Part shown: in pieces, positions 6,106 to 9,328 of the stretch
Position numbering within the stretch: position 1 is the first letter of the stretch
How the letters are laid out: the number at the start of each line of letters is the position of its first letter
NCBI GenBank assembly: GCA_937874815.1
Contig: CALNBW010000091.1
Location: forward strand, 1-9,328
Reading direction: 5' to 3'
Source: an uncultured Bacillota bacterium
Lineage (GTDB): Bacteria > Bacillota > UBA994 > UBA5500
Length of the DNA stretch: 9,328 nt
Notes under the pieces: generated by a model
Told to the model about the DNA's origin: nothing
Database searches by the model: none
What the model saw: only the letters and a program-made list of their open reading frames with translations
Program-made: the position numbers and the translations under genes

Positions 6106-6130
6106 AGGCGCAGCAGCCCGGCACCCCTAC
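6106..6130 (-). repeat. GTAGGGG repeat copy at the 3' end of mtaB
   Basis: Read on the minus strand, this 25-base segment starts GTAGGGG and ends GGCTGCTGCGCCT. It matches the plus-strand arm at 4913-4937 at 21 of 25 aligned positions. Its second to fourth bases (TAG) are the stop codon of mtaB. Its internal hairpin is weaker than in the other copy. Four mismatches suggest an old or degraded copy; short G+C-rich similarity by chance cannot be fully excluded. Confidence 0.5.
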
Positions 6131-7413
6131 GGTTTAATCCAGGCGTTGGTGCCGTCAATGGTGATGCGGGTGATAGCGTTAGATTGGAGACTGGGGTCGT
6201 TACTATAAACCGTTACATAGGTATCGGTATGCCCCGACCAGACCCCGTTTGCGTCCTGGCTTTCCCAAAGCACGGTTTGCTCGCTGCCTACCAGGCGCTT
6301 GGCATAGGCTTTGGCCAGGCGTTGGCCGAGGGCAATCAGGGCCCGACTGCGGCGCGCTTTCTCGGCCTGAGGAACTTGTTGGGGCATTTCTGCCGCCGGA
6401 GTTCCAGGGCGACGAGAGTAACGAAAAACGTGCAAGCGGCTAAAACCAAGCTCCTTGATAAATTCATAGGTCTGCTGAAATTCTGCTTCTGTTTCACCAG
6501 GGAAGCCGACAATAACATCGGTCGTGATGGCTATCTCGGGTACAAAGCTTCGGGCCAAGTCAATGATGGCGCGATATTCGGCGGTATTGTAGCGCCGATT
6601 CATGGCCTTTAACACGCGATCTTGCCCCGCCTGCAAAGGCACGTGCAAATGTCGGCAAAAATTGGGATGGCGCTGCATCAACTCTAGCAGCGGTTCCCCT
6701 ATTTCATTCGGTTCAATGGAACTCAGGCGCAAACGCTGTAGCCCGGGCACTTGTAACACTTGTTCCACTAGCACAGCCAGATCAGGTTGGCCAGGCAAAT
6801 CTTGCCCGAAACTACCAACGTGAATACCGGTAAGTACTATTTCCTTGAAGCCGGACTCAACCAGTTCGTGCGCTTCTTGCACCACGTCAGCAATGGAGCG
6901 ACTCCGTTCTGGGCCGCGTGCATAGGGAATAATGCAGTAGGCGCAAAACTGCTGGCAGCCATCTTGTATTTTGAGTGTTGCCCGCGTACGGCCTACTTCC
7001 TGGCTGGCACTGATCATCTGAAAACTGGTTTCGTCAGTCCAGCGCGATACGGCAATCAAGGGGGAGCTGGCTTGCCTGGCTCTCTCCACCAACTCCACGA
7101 TACGGGGTTTATCAGCGCTCCCCACCAATAGGTCAATACCTTCTGGTAGCTCTCCCCGATCTTGGGCCACTTGCGGGTAACAACCAACCATCACCAAGGT
7201 GGCATGCTGGTTCTGCTCTCTAGTGCGGTGCGCTATCTGACGCGATTTCTGCTCAGCCTGCACTGTTACGGCACAAGTGTTGATTACATAGACGTCGGCA
7301 ACCTCTGAAAAGTCGACGACCTCGTAACCAGCTTCCCGGAAAAGATGGGCCATGGCGGCAGTTTCGCCCTGGTTCACTTTGCAGCCTAAGGTATGAAAAG
7401 CAACTGTGGGCAT
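6127..7413 (-). CDS. mtaB: tRNA (N6-threonylcarbamoyladenosine(37)-2-methylthio) methyltransferase MtaB
   Basis: MtaB is a radical-SAM methylthiotransferase that converts t6A37 of ANN-decoding tRNAs to ms2t6A, using two iron-sulfur clusters. The 428-aa protein shows the N-terminal methylthiotransferase domain, starting MPTVAFHTLGCKVNQ, with cluster cysteines C11, C47 and C78. The radical-SAM motif CQQFCAYC has C153, C157 and C160. The core with LTGIHVGSFG and FPGETEAEF follows, and a C-terminal TRAM-like RNA-binding domain spans about 370-428. The VNQ after C11 and the overall pattern fit MtaB (YqeV) rather than MiaB or RimO. The ATG overlaps the rsmE stop (TAATG), with GGAGG 9 bases upstream, so the two are translationally coupled. 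The C-terminus ends at NAWIKP, slightly shorter than Bacillus homologues, because its stop falls in a repeat. Confidence 0.95.
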   Translation of the reverse strand: MPTVAFHTLGCKVNQGETAAMAHLFREAGYEVVDFSEVADVYVINTCAVTVQAEQKSRQIAHRTREQNQHATLVMVGCYPQVAQDRGELPEGIDLLVGSADKPRIVELVERARQASSPLIAVSRWTDETSFQMISASQEVGRTRATLKIQDGCQQFCAYCIIPYARGPERSRSIADVVQEAHELVESGFKEIVLTGIHVGSFGQDLPGQPDLAVLVEQVLQVPGLQRLRLSSIEPNEIGEPLLELMQRHPNFCRHLHVPLQAGQDRVLKAMNRRYNTAEYRAIIDLARSFVPEIAITTDVIVGFPGETEAEFQQTYEFIKELGFSRLHVFRYSRRPGTPAAEMPQQVPQAEKARRSRALIALGQRLAKAYAKRLVGSEQTVLWESQDANGVWSGHTDTYVTVYSNDPSLQSNAITRITIDGTNAWIKP

Positions 7414-8153
7414 TATCTGCTGCCTCCTAAATCACCTAATTCATATTGGAGCACCGCTAGAAGGACCAGTGGCGCTGTTTCAGTGCGCAGAATACGCGGC
7501 CCCAGGGTAATGCTTTGCCAGCCCTTGAGGGAGAGAAAATCAACTTCTGCATTGGTCAACCCGCCCTCAGGGCCAATAAGAACATGTACGGTCTCACTAC
7601 GGGTTGCCTGCAGCAAAGGCCGTAAAGGCGCATCTGCCTCTTCCCAGGCAACTAGTGCTAGCTGCTGCTCGGGCACTGCCGCCAGTTCCCATAGCGATAC
7701 GGGTGGGTTGATAGTCGGCACTAACTGGCGCCGACTCTGCTTCGCAGCCTCTAGGGCAATGCGCTGCCAGCGCGGCAGCTTTTTAGCCACGGCATCGGGC
7801 TTGAGCTTAACCACCACGCGCTCCGTAAGCACTGGCGTAATGCTGGTCACCCCGAGTTCGGTAGCTTTCTGTATCACTAAGTCTAATTTATCCCCTTTCG
7901 GGAGCGCCTGATAAAGGTGCAGAGCCAGGTATGACTCGCTATCCGTTACCATTGGCTCGCCAACCTGGGCTAGAACAAAAGTCGGAGCTACTTCAACTAA
8001 CTGGGCAATATAGGCCTGGCCGGCTATGACTACCTCTATTTGGTCGCCGACTTGTAGGCGCAAGGCTTTAGCTATGTGGGCGGCGTCATCACCAACGATG
8101 GTGACGCTGCGACTACTAGGCAGGCTATCTAGATCTAGGAAAAAGCGCGCCAT
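7413..8153 (-). CDS. rsmE: 16S rRNA (uracil(1498)-N3)-methyltransferase RsmE
   Basis: RsmE is a SPOUT-class (trefoil-knot) methyltransferase that adds a methyl group to N3 of U1498 in 16S rRNA within the 30S subunit, using S-adenosylmethionine. The 246-aa protein is of normal length. It begins MARFFLDL, has a PUA-like N-terminal domain (about 1-70), and then the family segment YQALPKGDKLDLVIQKATELGV at about 81-102. The knot motifs are LIGPEGGLTNAEV at about 192-204 and LGPRILRTETAPL at about 217-229, which bind the cofactor. The ATG at 8153 is one base after the prmA stop, with AGGGGG inside the end of prmA as ribosome site. Its own stop overlaps the mtaB start, so prmA-rsmE-mtaB form a tight translational unit. 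Nothing is missing. Confidence 0.97.
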   Translation of the reverse strand: MARFFLDLDSLPSSRSVTIVGDDAAHIAKALRLQVGDQIEVVIAGQAYIAQLVEVAPTFVLAQVGEPMVTDSESYLALHLYQALPKGDKLDLVIQKATELGVTSITPVLTERVVVKLKPDAVAKKLPRWQRIALEAAKQSRRQLVPTINPPVSLWELAAVPEQQLALVAWEEADAPLRPLLQATRSETVHVLIGPEGGLTNAEVDFLSLKGWQSITLGPRILRTETAPLVLLAVLQYELGDLGGSR

Positions 8154-8154
8154 C

Positions 8155-9084
8155 CTAGGCCCCCTTACGGCAAGTCAGGGCGTACCAATCGCCCTCATTA
8201 ATCTTCTCCATTACCTGAAAACCATGGGCCGCTAATGCTGCCAGCACCATATCTAAGCGTTCACCAATGATCCCCGAGGCAATAAACAGGCCCTGTGGGG
8301 CTAAGAAATGCGCTAAATCGGGAATTAGCTGCACAATAATACGGGCTATGATATTGGCCACAATGATATCGGCCGGGCCAGAGGCAGCCTGTAAAAGGTC
8401 GCTTTCGACCACGCTAACTTTGTCCTCTACGCCGCTAATAATCACGTTTTCGCGGGCTACCCGTACAGCCACCGGGTCATAATCAAGCGCTTCCACTGCG
8501 CCAGCACCCAAACGAGCCGCAGCAATAGACAGAATGCCAGAACCACAGCCAACGTCAATTACGCGCTCCCCACCCTTAATGGCCCGCTCTAGAACTTCTA
8601 GACACATAGTAGTCGTAGAGTGGGTGCCAGTGCCAAAGGCCATGCCCGGGTCCAGTTCAATCACCAACCGGTCTGTGGGCTCAATATCTTCCCAACTAGG
8701 CTTGATTAACAATTTCTTGCCCACCGCAACCGGCTTATAGTAGGCTTTCCAGGCAGTAGCCCAATCCTCTTCTTCTACCTCGGAGAGGGTTACCTCAGCC
8801 CGACCAGGATCTAGATCAAAATCTGCCAAGGCAGCCACTAGCTGTCTGATGGATTCCACCTTACTGGTTAATGCCTCGTCTAGCGGCAGATAGGCGATCA
8901 AGCGCACTTCCTCCAAAGGAAAATCTTTTTCTGGTAGTAGAGTATAATCCTCTACATCTGCTGCCAGGGCAACAGGATAGCTATCTTCAATAACCAAACC
9001 GTTTACCCCCTGCTGATACAGAATATCAGCAGCCGCTTCTTTCGCTTCCTGTGAGGTCGTAACCGTAATCTCCATCCATTTCAC
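8155..9084 (-). CDS. prmA: Ribosomal protein L11 methyltransferase PrmA
   Basis: PrmA is a class I SAM-dependent methyltransferase that trimethylates ribosomal protein L11 in the cytoplasm. The 309-aa protein shows the N-terminal substrate-recognition domain (about 1-110) beginning MKWMEITVTT. Next come the conserved LDPGMAFGTGTHSTT at 144-158, SAM motif I VIDVGCGSGILSIAA at 175-189, the acidic ALDYDP at 199-204, and the NIIA stretch at 244-247. The start is a GTG at 9082-9084; MKW at this position is strongly conserved in PrmA, which favours it over the ATG at codon 4. The ribosome site is poor: AAGGAG is 17 bases away and a G-tract is nearer. dnaJ ends 20 bases upstream, and rsmE starts one base after the stop. 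Co-transcription with dnaJ is likely. Confidence 0.97.
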   Translation of the reverse strand: MKWMEITVTTSQEAKEAAADILYQQGVNGLVIEDSYPVALAADVEDYTLLPEKDFPLEEVRLIAYLPLDEALTSKVESIRQLVAALADFDLDPGRAEVTLSEVEEEDWATAWKAYYKPVAVGKKLLIKPSWEDIEPTDRLVIELDPGMAFGTGTHSTTTMCLEVLERAIKGGERVIDVGCGSGILSIAAARLGAGAVEALDYDPVAVRVARENVIISGVEDKVSVVESDLLQAASGPADIIVANIIARIIVQLIPDLAHFLAPQGLFIASGIIGERLDMVLAALAAHGFQVMEKINEGDWYALTCRKGA

Positions 9085-9104
9085 TGGCCGCGCCCCCTTG
9101 CTCC

Positions 9105-9328
9105 TTAGTTTTTGCCAAATATCTTGCCCAAGATGCCCTTGTTCTCGGTATTAACATTATCCCCCATTGTCTCCGCTAAAGCTACCAACAGTTCCCGCTG
9201 TTTGGCTGAAAGACGCTTGGGAGTTTCTACGATGATACGTACTAGCAAATCTCCTCGCTGTGTAGAGCCGAGACGAGGTACGCCATGCCCCCGGATGCGT
9301 AACATAGTGCCACTTTGTGTGCCCTCCG
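9105..9328 (-). CDS. dnaJ: Chaperone DnaJ, C-terminal fragment (cut by window edge)
   Basis: DnaJ is the Hsp40 co-chaperone that delivers unfolded proteins to DnaK and stimulates its ATPase. Only the last 74 codons are present, open to the right edge. The visible sequence EGTQSGTMLRIRGHGVPRLG is the well-conserved C-terminal substrate-binding domain II, followed by GDLLVRIIVETPKRLSAKQRELL, the usual end of that domain. The tail ends GILGKIFGKN. The J domain and zinc-finger repeats lie outside the window, so full integrity cannot be checked. Its stop is 20 bases before the prmA GTG, matching the dnaJ-prmA order of Bacillota. Confidence 0.97.
   Translation of the reverse strand, partial: EGTQSGTMLRIRGHGVPRLGSTQRGDLLVRIIVETPKRLSAKQRELLVALAETMGDNVNTENKGILGKIFGKN

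Noticed and set aside
6044..6124. 27-residue N-terminal extension of the HIT protein
   Set aside because: It is encoded by intergenic and repeat DNA, has no family similarity, and a good ribosome site precedes the internal ATG at 6043.
1..9328. CRISPR array, tRNA or rRNA gene, riboswitch, phage or transposase gene
   Set aside because: No regularly spaced direct repeats, cloverleaf, aptamer-like leader or mobile-element protein was seen on either strand.

Overview
The window is a run of eleven genes, all on the minus strand, so transcription runs from high to low coordinates. The gene set is dnaJ, prmA, rsmE, mtaB, a HIT hydrolase, rpsU, yqfC, yqfD, phoH, pgpH and ybeY. This is the conserved dnaJ-to-ybeY neighbourhood of Bacillota (Firmicutes). 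The sporulation genes yqfC and yqfD point to an endospore-forming member. The HIT gene between mtaB and rpsU and the moderate G+C fit a Clostridia- or Negativicutes-type genome better than Bacillus, but the genus cannot be fixed from this sequence.

Layout from the right edge, in transcription order: the C-terminus of dnaJ (cut by the window end); prmA (ribosomal protein L11 methylation); rsmE (16S rRNA methylation, coupled to prmA); mtaB (tRNA methylthiotransferase, overlapping rsmE by one base); an 83-bp gap holding a repeat whose first bases form the mtaB stop codon; a 114-aa HIT-family hydrolase; rpsU, with its own consensus sigma-A promoter embedded in the end of the HIT gene and a strong terminator behind it; yqfC; a 355-bp gap full of palindromes; yqfD; phoH; pgpH (7TM-HD cyclic-di-AMP phosphodiesterase family); and the N-terminal two thirds of ybeY (cut by the left edge).

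Most of the genes serve ribosome and RNA maturation: PrmA, RsmE, MtaB, S21, PhoH and YbeY. Chaperone and nucleotide-signalling functions (DnaJ, HIT, PgpH) and a sporulation pair (YqfC, YqfD) are interleaved. The rpsU promoter and terminator split the run into at least two transcription units. No convincing promoter was found for the yqfC-to-ybeY half.

I found no new protein system. The most unusual content is non-coding. Several hairpin-forming elements separate yqfC from yqfD. A related 25-base element, matching 21 of 25 positions, sits at the 3' end of mtaB. These look like dispersed intergenic repeats, possibly REP- or MITE-like, that have inserted between and at the ends of housekeeping genes.
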